From: CAYZJK01 sp964479125
Lineage (GTDB): Bacteria; Patescibacteriota; Saccharimonadia; Saccharimonadales; Saccharimonadaceae
Assembly (NCBI GenBank): GCA_964479125.1
Contig: CAYZJK010000005.1
Coordinates: 1-32,695, forward strand
Direction: 5' to 3'
Length of the DNA: 32,695 nt
Part shown: one piece after another, positions 25,580 to 32,695 of the stretch
Layout: each line of letters begins with the position of its first letter
How positions within the stretch are numbered: position 1 is the stretch's first letter
Position numbers and translations under genes: made by a program
Notes under the pieces: model-generated
The model's database searches: none
What the model was told of the DNA's origin: nothing
The model's input: only the letters and a program-made list of their open reading frames with translations

Positions 25580-25601
25580 CACAAGCAGAGTCTTGTGTAC
25601 A
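25576..25601 (-). repeat. 10-bp inverted repeat overlapping the ribozyme's stem III strand
   Basis: A perfect 10-bp inverted repeat (TGTACACAAG 25576-25585 with CTTGTGTACA 25592-25601, 6-nt loop) lies just 5' of the hammerhead in the RNA. Bases 25576-25579 belong to both this hairpin and ribozyme stem III, so the two structures compete. Confidence 0.85.
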
Positions 25602-25649
25602 GAGCTAACCCTTAGAGTAAATTAAACTAAGGAATCGCCTACATACATA

Positions 25650-25835
25650 TCAAACCCCTTCGTCACTCCAAAGCTCTAGATAGTAGCTGATTACCTCAAT
25701 TACTATCTCGTCCAGATTTTCTATCTGCACATCAGGGCGAGGCATGACATAAACTTGGGCGTACCTATCGTCACCACGGATGACATACACTTCAGCAATA
25801 GTCTCAACACTAGAGAAGATAATATCTTGCATCAT
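25650..25835 (-). CDS. Small hypothetical protein, 61 aa
   Basis: A 61-residue acidic protein, MMQDIIFSSV..., predicted beta strands then a helix (EIVIEVISYYLELW). No family is recognised. A run of five G directly abuts the start, so the ribosome-site spacing is too short for a normal Shine-Dalgarno interaction; the gene call rests mostly on the open frame and its position after a strong terminator. Its 3' side leads into the hammerhead region, so the ribozyme may lie in its 3' untranslated region. Confidence 0.45.
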   Translation of the reverse strand: MMQDIIFSSVETIAEVYVIRGDDRYAQVYVMPRPDVQIENLDEIVIEVISYYLELWSDEGV

Positions 25836-25861
25836 CCCCCATACACTTAAGTAGCTGACAC

Positions 25862-25896
25862 AAAAATAACACCCCTTGATCTGGGGTGTTATTTTT
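25862..25896. terminator. Strong bidirectional terminator after the surface-protein gene
   Basis: A perfect 12-bp stem (25864-25875 with 25883-25894, 7-nt loop) has A and T runs on both sides. It mainly serves the surface-protein gene that ends at 25920 on the minus strand. Confidence 0.9.
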
Positions 25897-25919
25897 AGTT
25901 TATTGCTTTGGTGTATTTA

Positions 25920-27281
25920 CTATAGTGAGCGTCGACTCATGTAGTAATAATAAGCTGCAGTAGTAATAGCTGTTAGACCTATACCACCACTTAGTAAGCT
26001 ACCTGAACCCGTCTGTGGAAGTTCACGTGGCATTTCTACTACCTTCTCTTCTTCACAGTCTTTAGGGTCGGTTGAGTACTTAGGATTGTTCATCTCGTCC
26101 TCAGGTACCTCTACCCAAGTCTTAGACTCAATCTCACAAACCTTTACAGGCTCTTTCTTACAATCTTCTAAGTTCTTTGAGTGCTTAGTGCTGTCGAACT
26201 GATCTTCGTTAATGCCTACGATTGACTTGGTTCGAAGGTCACATACTTTGATGATTACCTCGTCACAGTCCTTAAGGTCTTTTGAATGCTTAGTGCTATC
26301 GAAGTCATCCTCATTAATCTGTACGATAGACTTAGTCTTGAGGTCACATACCTTAATGATCACTTCGTCGCAATCTTTGAGATCCTTTGAGTGCTTAGTG
26401 TTATCGAAAGCATCATCGTTAATCTGAATGATTGTCTTTGTCTCTAGATCACAAACCTTGATGATAACCTCATCACAGTCTCGTAAATTCTTTGAGTGCT
26501 TAGTTTCGTCGAACTCACCTTCTTTAATAGTGATGATGTTCTTAGTTTCTAGCTCACAAACCTTCTCATACTTCTCTTCACAGTCCTTTAGGTTCTTTGA
26601 GTGTTTAGTTTTATCAAACTCATCTTCACGAATCTTGATAATTTTCTTAGACTCTACTTCACAAACCTTAATCTCCTTAGGCTCTGGCTCTGGTTCAGGC
26701 TTTGGTGGTGGAGCAATGTATGGCTCCGGAGTATAGATTGGGTTACCACAAGAGTTCACCCACGCATACTTGAATGAACCGTTAGCATCTAGCACGATTG
26801 TAGCGGCTAGAGTGCTATTAGGATTAGCGAATGCTTTACCACCTACGTGAGTAGTTTCATAGTAGGTCTTGCCCGCAATCTCGATCGGGTGGCTATGAGG
26901 AATTGGCTCACGACCGATACTTGAAGCGTTTCGTCCAACAACACGTCCATCGTTAGTTACGATTTCTCCCTTGTTATTGGCGTGACCCTGGATAACCTGG
27001 TCACCTTCTACTGGAGCTCGCTTGATCCAGTAGTGGTCCATGATAGCGCGTACGTCACCATGAGTGTTTGCGTCGTAGTGCTTTGTCATCTCTTCATAGT
27101 TCAGAGCACCACATTCGATAATTGAGTTACTTGAACAATCACGATCCTGCGCGTGAGCCTGTCCCTGCGTGCCTACATATACACCGCCGATACCAAAAAC
27201 AGCCACTAGAAGTGCTAATACAGATCCAGTCAACCATTTATGGGCGCTAGCAATGTCTAGACAGCGTCTCATAAAATTCAT
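25920..27281 (-). CDS. LPXTG-anchored repeat surface protein
   Basis: Residue positions below count from the frame's TTG at 27299; the chosen start is ATG 27281 (residue 7), because GAGGTG lies 7-8 nt upstream. The protein has a signal peptide (basic MRRCLDIASAHK, hydrophobic core, then AHAQ), a Cys-containing N-terminal domain, a Pro/Glu linker (about 190-208), six tandem 35-residue repeats (211-420) each with two Cys and the pattern VC-x-L-x-TK ... FD-x-TKHSK-x-L-x-DC, and a C-terminal sorting signal LPQTG, hydrophobic helix, RRSL. It would be attached to the cell wall by sortase and exposed. Repeats of this sort recall surface proteins of Saccharibacteria, which suggests adhesion to a host bacterium; that role is inferred. 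Confidence 0.88.
   Translation of the reverse strand: MNFMRRCLDIASAHKWLTGSVLALLVAVFGIGGVYVGTQGQAHAQDRDCSSNSIIECGALNYEEMTKHYDANTHGDVRAIMDHYWIKRAPVEGDQVIQGHANNKGEIVTNDGRVVGRNASSIGREPIPHSHPIEIAGKTYYETTHVGGKAFANPNSTLAATIVLDANGSFKYAWVNSCGNPIYTPEPYIAPPPKPEPEPEPKEIKVCEVESKKIIKIREDEFDKTKHSKNLKDCEEKYEKVCELETKNIITIKEGEFDETKHSKNLRDCDEVIIKVCDLETKTIIQINDDAFDNTKHSKDLKDCDEVIIKVCDLKTKSIVQINEDDFDSTKHSKDLKDCDEVIIKVCDLRTKSIVGINEDQFDSTKHSKNLEDCKKEPVKVCEIESKTWVEVPEDEMNNPKYSTDPKDCEEEKVVEMPRELPQTGSGSLLSGGIGLTAITTAAYYYYMSRRSL
26040..26669 (-). repeat. Six tandem 105-bp coding repeats
   Basis: Six in-frame units of exactly 35 codons encode the Cys-paired repeats of the surface protein. The central units (2-5) are the most alike in DNA, so unit number could change by recombination; the outer units, especially the last, have diverged. 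Confidence 0.9.
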
Positions 27282-27322
27282 ATAGTATTCACCTCGCAAT
27301 ATAAAACTTTATATTACTTAAG

Positions 27323-27351
27323 AATATACTATAAAATTGCCTCAATGTCAA
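27323..27351 (-). promoter_or_regulatory. Strong promoter of the surface-protein gene
   Basis: Minus-strand consensus -35 TTGACA (27346-27351), 17-nt spacer, -10 TATATT (27323-27328). The leader is about 35 nt and contains the ribosome site. Confidence 0.8.
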
Positions 27352-27413
27352 TTCGATGGGGTGAAGCATATGCTTATTTTTAAGTCAGTTAAATATCTCA
27401 CCAAAACACGTAT

Positions 27414-28028
27414 TTAACGTAGTTTATGCCGCTCCAACCAAGCATACATAACTATCCCAGAGGCTACACCAACGTTTAAAGACCTGGTTGAGCCAAACTG
27501 CTCAATCTCGACTGAAAAGTCACTAATATCCAATAACTCCTCAGACAGGCCTGGACCTTCTTGACCGAAAATTAAGACACTCTTTTTTGGAATATCAGTT
27601 TTATGTAGTGGCTTTGAGCCCTTAACATTATCAACCGCCACTAAACTAAGACCCTTCTTGCGCATCATAGCGGCAAACCCTTCAATAGATGAATGATAGT
27701 GAATATGCATATAAGCATCAGTCTTCATGGCGCCGCGCTTATTCCACTGCCTCCTACCGACAACATGTACATGCCTGACGCCAAATGCGTTAGCCGTCCG
27801 GACAATCGTACCCATATTGTAGTCACGTAGAGTATTCTCGAAAGCGATTTCAAGATCGACACCCTCTCGGTCGAGGATTTCAATTATCTTATGCTCACTC
27901 ATACCCTTAAAGCGATTTACGACATTACGAGTATCGTTTTTAGGGGTAAGTCTTTCTGGTGTGTCGTCGTTCTTATCTACCATCTCTAATTTGAGATTAG
28001 CACATTTCACTAAGAGCGGTCTTAGCAT
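27414..28028 (-). CDS. SpoU/TrmH-family RNA 2'-O-methyltransferase
   Basis: A knotted (SPOUT) methyltransferase that would methylate a ribose in tRNA or rRNA using S-adenosylmethionine. All three motifs are visible: motif 1 ENTLRDYNMGTIVRTANAFG (64-83), motif 2 IFGQEGPGLSEEL (153-165), and motif 3 STRSLNVGVASGIVMY (180-195). There is no separate rRNA-binding N-terminal domain like that of RlmB; about 60 residues precede the catalytic domain. The start is uncertain: ATG 28028 gives 204 aa, while ATG 27983 (MVDKND) is also possible; neither has a clear ribosome site. It is divergent from the 28078 gene with only 49 bp between. The exact substrate cannot be assigned. Confidence 0.85.
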   Translation of the reverse strand: MLRPLLVKCANLKLEMVDKNDDTPERLTPKNDTRNVVNRFKGMSEHKIIEILDREGVDLEIAFENTLRDYNMGTIVRTANAFGVRHVHVVGRRQWNKRGAMKTDAYMHIHYHSSIEGFAAMMRKKGLSLVAVDNVKGSKPLHKTDIPKKSVLIFGQEGPGLSEELLDISDFSVEIEQFGSTRSLNVGVASGIVMYAWLERHKLR

Positions 28029-28077
28029 TTTGATTAAATGGAGCTTTTAGGTTATTTAAGGCATAATAAGAGACGAT

Positions 28078-28509
28078 ATGATCGGATTTAATCACGCGCT
28101 TGCTGGAGCCATTATTGGAATCGTTACGCCAACGCCGCTGGTTCCATTTGTGGCTCTAGCTAGTCACTTCTTGATGGATATGCTGCCGCACTTCGGTGAA
28201 CATAGCCGCATAAAGCCATACACCAAAAGCTTTAAGGCTCTACTCGTTTTCGATGCCTTGATGTGCTTTTCTATTCTCGCTACTGCCCTATACCTAAGAC
28301 CTGACATGTATATCGGCATTATCCTTGGCACCTTCTTCGCCTGTCTTCCGGACTTTCTCTGGCTAGTTCAAGATAAGGTTAAGTCCGGCTGGGCTAAGGC
28401 GTACTTCAAGTTCGCTAAGAAGATTCAGTGGGGCGAGACACCTGATGGCTGGACTTATGAATTATTTGCCTTCGGACTATTAGTTTTAATCTTTAGTATC
28501 GTAATCTAG
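28078..28509 (+). CDS. YdjM-like integral membrane protein
   Basis: A 143-aa protein with about four membrane helices. The first helices carry His and Asp in a pattern (NHALAG, then SHFLMDMLPHFGEH) that resembles the YdjM/DUF457 'membrane-bound metal-dependent hydrolase' family, in which these residues are proposed metal ligands; activity is not demonstrated there as far as I know. A CATAAT box ends 10 nt before the ATG and there is no ribosome site, so it may be another leaderless gene. The VIT1-like gene follows 53 bp later on the same strand. Confidence 0.65.
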   Translation: MIGFNHALAGAIIGIVTPTPLVPFVALASHFLMDMLPHFGEHSRIKPYTKSFKALLVFDALMCFSILATALYLRPDMYIGIILGTFFACLPDFLWLVQDKVKSGWAKAYFKFAKKIQWGETPDGWTYELFAFGLLVLIFSIVI

Positions 28510-28545
28510 TCTAGGGCTAATGGTTAGTTAATTATTTAATATATT

Positions 28546-28554
28546 TGATATGCT
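28546..28554 (+). promoter_or_regulatory. Extended -10 promoter of the VIT1-like gene, leaderless spacing
   Basis: TGA-TATGCT; the hexamer (28549-28554) ends 8 nt before the ATG at 28563. No ribosome site lies between. Confidence 0.5.
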
Positions 28555-28562
28555 TATTAGAC

Positions 28563-29413
28563 ATGACAACTGAAATTGCAACTTCACACAATAAACTTAA
28601 CGCCTTAAGAGCATCTGTTCTAGGTGCTAATGACGGTATTGTTTCAACGGCTGGATTAGTGCTAGGCGTAGCTGGAGCAACCATAGATAAAGAATCAGTT
28701 CTCTTAGCTGGCATCGCTGGCCTAATAGCTGGTGCCCTTTCGATGGCGGCTGGTGAATACGTATCGGTTAGCAGCCAGAGGGACAGTCACAGAGCTTATG
28801 AGAAAAGAAAGAAGAATAGCAAGGCTAAGTCTGAACCCGTAGCTGATGGCGTCGAACTGGCGAAACAGTATCTCGCACTTGGTATGAGCAAGAAAACAGC
28901 TCTTCTAGCCGCTAAAGAAGTAACTCAAGCCGGTAAAGCTAAGGATGCGCTAGGTCTAGAAAACAAAGACGAAGTAGATCATTCAGTTAACCCGTGGTAC
29001 TCATCTGCCTCCTCAGCCACAGCTTTTATTGCTGGAGCGGCTATTCCACTTCTTACTATTGCGCTCTCACCAGTAGACATTGCTCCGTTTATGACCATGA
29101 TAGCGGTAGNNNNNNNNNNNNNNNNNNNNNNNNNNNNNNNNNNNNNNNNNNNNNNNNNNNNNNNNNNNNNNNNNNNNNNNNNNNNNNNNNNNNNNNNNNN
29201 NNNNNNNNNACTATTGCGCTCTCACCAGTAGACATTGCTCCGTTTATGACCATGATAGCGGTAGTAATCAGCCTTATTCTGACCGGCACCCTTAGTGCTA
29301 CAGTCGGTCGAGCTAGTCGCCGCAAGGCTGCTGTGCGGGTTGTGCCCTGGGGTGTAGCAGTTATGGCTATTACCTACGGAATAGGTTCACTTATCGGTGT
29401 TGGCCTAAACTAA
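28563..29413 (+). CDS. VIT1/CCC1-family metal transporter, broken only by an assembly gap
   Basis: This family moves Fe(II) or Mn(II) across membranes. Family signatures are the first helix LRASVLGANDGIVSTAGLVL and the second-helix region GALSMAAGEYVSVSSQRDS, followed by a charged cytoplasmic segment of about 80 residues and three C-terminal helices. A 100-N gap lies in the fourth helix; the 55 bp on either side are identical, and removing 155 bp gives one uninterrupted protein of about 231 aa, the normal size. The start is ATG 28563 (MTTEIATSH), since the earlier in-frame codon at 28545 lies upstream of the predicted -10. Metal and direction of transport are not determined by the sequence. 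Confidence 0.85.
29110..29209. other. Assembly gap (100 N) flanked by a 55-bp duplicate
   Basis: The 55 bp at 29055-29109 recur exactly at 29210-29264. As with the gap at 20406, this is an unmerged contig overlap of the same length, not a biological repeat. Confidence 0.9.
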
Positions 29414-29448
29414 TCGTCTAGCTACCCCTTCCATCAAAACTAGACAAC

Positions 29449-29480
29449 AAAAGAAGGACTCTCTACCGAGTCCTTCTTTT
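29449..29480. terminator. Bidirectional terminator between convergent genes
   Basis: A perfect 13-bp stem (29449-29461 with 29468-29480, 6-nt loop) with A and T runs at its ends lies between the VIT1-like gene (plus) and the 29515-30180 gene (minus), and can stop both. Confidence 0.9.
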
Positions 29481-29514
29481 AAAGACAATGCTCTTTTACT
29501 CTCTATTTACCCTA

Positions 29515-30180
29515 CTAGTGCTTGTTCTTGCGATCTAAATACAGCATAGCACCGATCACTGGGAGTGATCCGAGAGCTACAGCACCAGCATTACTTGCAA
29601 ACTTCTTAACCTTCTCTAATCTAGCTTGTCTAGCTTCACGAACAAGGTCGTTTAGGTTTGGCTCAGCGTTATTTGCTGCATTAGCTACTACAAAATCTGA
29701 CCAAGTTTCTATCATCTGGTCGCCAGCGTCGATGTAGTACCGATCCTGGACGTCACTATCAATTGCTGAGTTTTCTTTAACGTGAGCATCAAGATTTCCA
29801 TCTACACTATTAAGGATCTCTTCAGCTGTGCGTTCGCTTAAGGGAGCAAACTCGTCACCGACACCCTCAACTAGGCGATCGTCTACATCTTTTAGTATCT
29901 GCATAGTTGATGCAAATTTCTCGCGGGCATCTTCACCCTCTGCAGCCCTCTTGATGTGCTCTGATAGTAGCCTTACAGTTGAAGCTAACTCCTCAGTAGA
30001 ATCCTCGAAGGACGGCCCTTCACCAGCTAAAACCTGGTGAAAATCATACACTAGGTGCTTGGCTAGCAAGTTAACCTTTTCTAGCTCTTGTAGCCCTTCG
30101 CTACCTTCACCCTCAATTACGTCTTTTTGTACTAACTCTAACTCTTGATCTATGTACTTCTTGTCGCGTTTCTCATGCAT
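29515..30180 (-). CDS. Hypothetical helical protein, 221 aa
   Basis: No family is recognised. The protein is acidic and almost entirely predicted helix, with likely coiled-coil stretches (DQELELVQKDVIEG, LASTVRLLSEHIKRAAEG), and ends in a short hydrophobic segment AGAVALGSLPVIGAMLYL before DRKNKH, so it may be tail-anchored in the membrane. The start at 30180 has an extended -10 (TGG-TATTCT) ending 9 nt earlier and no ribosome site, matching the leaderless pattern of tig and clpP. A strong shared terminator follows. Confidence 0.75.
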   Translation of the reverse strand: MHEKRDKKYIDQELELVQKDVIEGEGSEGLQELEKVNLLAKHLVYDFHQVLAGEGPSFEDSTEELASTVRLLSEHIKRAAEGEDAREKFASTMQILKDVDDRLVEGVGDEFAPLSERTAEEILNSVDGNLDAHVKENSAIDSDVQDRYYIDAGDQMIETWSDFVVANAANNAEPNLNDLVREARQARLEKVKKFASNAGAVALGSLPVIGAMLYLDRKNKH

Positions 30181-30189
30181 AGTCCCACA

Positions 30190-30198
30190 AGAATACCA
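30190..30198 (-). promoter_or_regulatory. Extended -10 promoter of the 221-aa gene, leaderless spacing
   Basis: Minus strand TGG-TATTCT; the hexamer (30190-30195) ends 9 nt before the ATG at 30180. Confidence 0.5.
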
Positions 30199-30280
30199 TG
30201 ATAGCTAATTTAAAAGAAACATAAGCAGAAAACACGCCCCGCTCAAGACTCCGACCCACCTACAGATTTAGTAAGCAATT

Positions 30281-30309
30281 AAAAAAGCCTCCTTGTTTCG
30301 GAGGCTTTT
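30281..30309 (-). terminator. Rho-independent terminator after the 30327-30710 gene
   Basis: A perfect 10-bp stem AAAAGCCTCC / GGAGGCTTTT (30283-30292 with 30300-30309, 7-nt loop), followed by more T on the minus strand. Confidence 0.9.
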
Positions 30310-30326
30310 GTCCTAATTTAAAACAC

Positions 30327-30710
30327 CTACCTTACGGTCAGATTGATCAGTTCGTTATTCATAACTCCAGGGGTGAATCCGTATTCAGAAGCCCTAATCA
30401 TCATCCCGAAGGAAATCTCATGAGGACTAACAATTCCGCGCGGAATATCCACAAGACGATAGCGAAGAACATCTCCCGGCTTCAAGCCTTCTTTATCTGC
30501 CTGCTGCCTAGCTCTTTCGAGCTGTTCAGCAACATAGTCTCGATACTCCCCACCATCAGCCTGAATAACTTCCGGAGCTTCATTCCACCCTCCACCGGTT
30601 GCCGACACAAATGTATCTTCAACCTCGTCAGTGCGAGTGTCATTGAGGGTACGATTACTGCTCGACCTGCCAAGCAGCATATCTATAAAGCTTTTAAACT
30701 TACCAGCCAT
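30327..30710 (-). CDS. Hypothetical protein, about 127 aa
   Basis: No family is recognised. The N-terminus has a short amphipathic or hydrophobic helix (KFKSFIDMLLG), the middle is polar and Gly-rich, and the C-terminal half is compact (KPGDVLRYRLVDIPRGIVSP). The start is taken as ATG 30710, 10 nt after GAGAGG; a GTG at 30719 sits too close to that site. A strong terminator follows the stop. It lies between the FAD oxidase and the 221-aa gene with independent signals, so function cannot be inferred from neighbours. Confidence 0.7.
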   Translation of the reverse strand: MAGKFKSFIDMLLGRSSSNRTLNDTRTDEVEDTFVSATGGGWNEAPEVIQADGGEYRDYVAEQLERARQQADKEGLKPGDVLRYRLVDIPRGIVSPHEISFGMMIRASEYGFTPGVMNNELINLTVR

Positions 30711-30808
30711 TGCCAGCACACCTCTCTTAAGAACATGTTGGATAAGGACAGGGTAAATAATACATAATCCATAACTCTACGTCAAACAATATGAAATATA
30801 TAACTATA

Positions 30809-30834
30809 AATACCCGCCTTTTAGAGCGGGTATT
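30809..30834 (-). terminator. Terminator after the FAD oxidase gene
   Basis: A perfect 9-bp stem AATACCCGC / GCGGGTATT (30809-30817 with 30826-30834) lies 24 bp after the stop at 30858; TATAG follows, so the T tract is weak. Confidence 0.7.
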
Positions 30835-30857
30835 ATTTGCTATTTAATTTGAGTTAG

Positions 30858-32501
30858 CTAAACCGAAGGGTTAGTCCTGTGAACTACCGATGGGCCGTGA
30901 ACGTGCCTTAGATGACTCACGATATCCTTTAGTTCAACCGCCTCCTTAACACCGGTGTTTAAGGTGTTGTGTGGGTTGAAGATCTTTCGTAGTTTAGCGT
31001 ATACCTCAACTAGTTCCTTATCTTCGTTCTTAAGAGCGAATGGAGCTAGCAGTCTACCTTCAGCTGATGCAGCTGCAATTGAACCCTTGTGTGTCGTGAC
31101 AAGCTTTGTAAACTCATCAATTAACTTAAAGATCTTTTGCTTGTCTGAAGTAGTACGCATGGAAAGAACTGGCCAGTATGAATAAACTGAATCGCCCGGG
31201 AAGCCTGTAAATGGCATGCCAACCTTATGTTCAGCAGCTAGTGCTTTAAGTTGAGTGCTGAATTCTTCGAATCGATTCTGAGGAATGTATACACCCCTAA
31301 AGATTCCGGTTAGAGTAGCATCACTTGCTAGCGCCTGACTTAAGACATACACGTCAGAGCGAAGAGCGAATAGTGCATCCTCCTCTTCTTTAGTGTGAGC
31401 AGTCGCGTTCTCGACGATAGCTATATTCTTCAGAGCCTTAAGCACCTTCTTTACCTTGCGTGAACGAGCACCCTCTTTAGCATTAGCAAACCTGACGAGG
31501 CCAATAGCTGTAAACTTCTCACCCTTAGAGATTAAGTCTCGGATTAATGGATGACGCTTACCTAGCTTATATGCAGCTGCGCTAATGCGTGCGTCTACGA
31601 TTTCAAATGAGTCTGGGTTACACTTTACAATTTCATCAATGCCATCATGTAGCGCTTCTTCAGTTTCAAATACTACCGCTAATGTAGAAGACTGACCAGA
31701 ATAGTTAGCACCCTGAAGAATCATCTCAGAGATAACACCCAGTGTGCCTTGGGCACCAGCAAACAGTGGAGTTAGGTCGAACGATCCACCCTTACCGCGA
31801 ACCTTAGCTAAACCTGGGTAGCCTACGTTACTGACAATGTCTCGATCACCTAGTGTCTCAATTAGTTCTAGATTATCTTCGATTAGATTATCTACCGCTC
31901 GGTAGATCTCGCCCTCAAAAGTCTGAAGGCCTTTCTTCTGATTTAACTCTCGCTTTGAAATACGCTTAGTATGCAGTAGGTCGCCGTTAGCCAGTACAAC
32001 CTCTAACTCTTCAACAAAGTCTCCAGTCGCGCCGTAAACGCCTGCAAATGAGCCGCTAGCGTTGTTTGAAACAGCACCACCAATAGTGCTGTAAGCATCT
32101 AGACCAGTTGGTGGAATGAAGCTTGCCTGTAGACCAAGGGCAGCGTTAAGAGAGTGTAGAGTTAAACCTGGCTGAACCCTGATCTGACCAGTCTTTGGCT
32201 CATATTCCAAGATGTCGTGCAGGTATCGACTAGTATCAGCCACGATGCCATCAGAAATAGCAGCGCCAGTATCATCCATACCACCACCGCGTGGAGTCAG
32301 GCTAATAACATGACCTTTTTCTGCTAACTGGAAGGTAAAACGAGCTAGCTTTCGCATGTCATTAGTAGTTCGTGGATAGACCACGATATCAGGAGTCATT
32401 GCAAGGATGCTAGTGTCAACCGAATAAGCACGGCGAGTTCCGTCAGAAGTTGATACATCCCCTAAAATATGTTCATTAAGATATTCAGAAATTTTGCTCA
32501 T
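30858..32501 (-). CDS. FAD-linked oxidase (PCMH/GlcD-type)
   Basis: A flavoprotein of the FAD_binding_4 group, which includes D-lactate dehydrogenases and glycolate oxidase subunit GlcD; these oxidise 2-hydroxy acids and pass electrons on. The FAD-binding half is clear: IVVYPRTTNDMRKLARF (40-56), the pyrophosphate loop TPRGGGMDDTGAAISDGIV (69-87), VQPGLTLHSLNAAL, and PTGLDAYSTIGGAVSNNASG. The C-terminal part ends with the family motif KIFNPHNTLNTG. No Fe-S cluster Cys motif is present, so it is a stand-alone subunit. GGAAGG precedes ATG 32501 at a short distance. The substrate is unassigned; 547 aa is within the family range. Confidence 0.87.
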   Translation of the reverse strand: MSKISEYLNEHILGDVSTSDGTRRAYSVDTSILAMTPDIVVYPRTTNDMRKLARFTFQLAEKGHVISLTPRGGGMDDTGAAISDGIVADTSRYLHDILEYEPKTGQIRVQPGLTLHSLNAALGLQASFIPPTGLDAYSTIGGAVSNNASGSFAGVYGATGDFVEELEVVLANGDLLHTKRISKRELNQKKGLQTFEGEIYRAVDNLIEDNLELIETLGDRDIVSNVGYPGLAKVRGKGGSFDLTPLFAGAQGTLGVISEMILQGANYSGQSSTLAVVFETEEALHDGIDEIVKCNPDSFEIVDARISAAAYKLGKRHPLIRDLISKGEKFTAIGLVRFANAKEGARSRKVKKVLKALKNIAIVENATAHTKEEEDALFALRSDVYVLSQALASDATLTGIFRGVYIPQNRFEEFSTQLKALAAEHKVGMPFTGFPGDSVYSYWPVLSMRTTSDKQKIFKLIDEFTKLVTTHKGSIAAASAEGRLLAPFALKNEDKELVEVYAKLRKIFNPHNTLNTGVKEAVELKDIVSHLRHVHGPSVVHRTNPSV

Positions 32502-32527
32502 AGTACCCTTCCCTAAGCTTTAGCACT

Positions 32528-32547
32528 ATAATACCACAACAGTTGTG
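32528..32547 (-). promoter_or_regulatory. Putative promoter and operator before the FAD oxidase
   Basis: An extended -10 (TGG-TATTAT, hexamer 32528-32533) is directly abutted by the palindrome CACAAC-A-GTTGTG (32535-32547), a plausible repressor site. No good -35 is seen. A separate TTGACA further upstream (about 32615) has only a weak -10. Confidence 0.4.
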
Positions 32548-32695
32548 AATGTAGGAATTTTTCACGCTTCAATCAACTGAGCGGGCAAGTTTAAGCTAAA
32601 TCGATTTTAGTTGTCAAAATATCCTGCTAATACATTATATATAATCTCTCCTCGATCGCTCGGCACCACTTTCATCTCTCCCCCTTCCACGTGTG
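32548..32695. other. Upstream region at window edge, no gene seen
   Basis: AT-rich stretch with a TTGTCA box on the plus strand and TTGACA on the minus strand at overlapping positions near 32615, and a TATATATAAT tract. It may hold promoters for the FAD oxidase or for a gene beyond the window. Confidence 0.3.

Noticed and set aside
26040..26669. CRISPR-like periodic repeat
   Set aside because: The 105-bp period is in frame, has no unique spacers and encodes the surface-protein repeats.

Overview
The window is bacterial and nearly all genes lie on the minus strand. The combination of genes points to Candidatus Saccharibacteria (TM7) or a close Patescibacteria/CPR relative: a sortase-anchored surface protein with 35-residue two-Cys repeats of a type I associate with Saccharibacteria, several type IV pilin-like genes, a TMEM43-like protein, small proteins without relatives I recognise, and unusual substitutions in core translation and transcription proteins. 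The assignment is an inference. Stops TAA, TAG and TGA are all used as stops and TGG is Trp, so the standard code fits. The sequence is a draft scaffold: both 100-N gaps are flanked by identical 55-bp sequences, and collapsing each gap restores one gene.

Layout. 1-3300: tuf (cut by the window edge), two unknown genes, and an eRF1-like baeRF gene. 3300-5535: a ClpB disaggregase without its N domain, on the plus strand, under a perfect CIRCE/HrcA operator. 5546-9441: TM2 protein, fusA, rpsG and rpsL with the str-operon promoter. 9463-11776: a pilin broken by an amber codon, a pilin-like N-terminus fused to an alpha/beta hydrolase, and a MazG-like gene. 11798-19230: rpoC and rpoB with terminator and promoter. 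19315-21637: a frameshifted pilin and a TMEM43-family protein. 21889-24190: clpP (second CIRCE), a 67-aa gene and trigger factor. 24205-25835: a catalytically degenerate HisRS paralogue, then an intergenic region with a complete hammerhead ribozyme, then a 61-aa gene. 25862-32695: the repeat-rich surface protein, a SpoU methyltransferase, two plus-strand membrane proteins (YdjM-like and VIT1/CCC1-like), two unknown genes and an FAD-linked oxidase.

How the genes fit together. The core is transcription and translation (rpoBC, rpsL-rpsG-fusA, tuf) plus protein quality control (clpB, clpP, tig). clpB and clpP share one promoter design, with the -35 box inside the CIRCE element, so they probably form an HrcA heat-shock regulon. 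A second expression style is visible: several genes have no Shine-Dalgarno sequence and a -10 box only 8-9 nt before the ATG, which predicts leaderless mRNAs.

The most striking non-coding signal is a textbook type III hammerhead ribozyme on the minus strand at 25525-25579, with every core nucleotide and all three helices present. Other notable points are the pilin-hydrolase fusion, loss of all eight zinc-binding cysteines in the RNA polymerase beta' subunit, an NKxN instead of NKxD motif in EF-G, and a Lys-to-Pro change in the S12 decoding loop.
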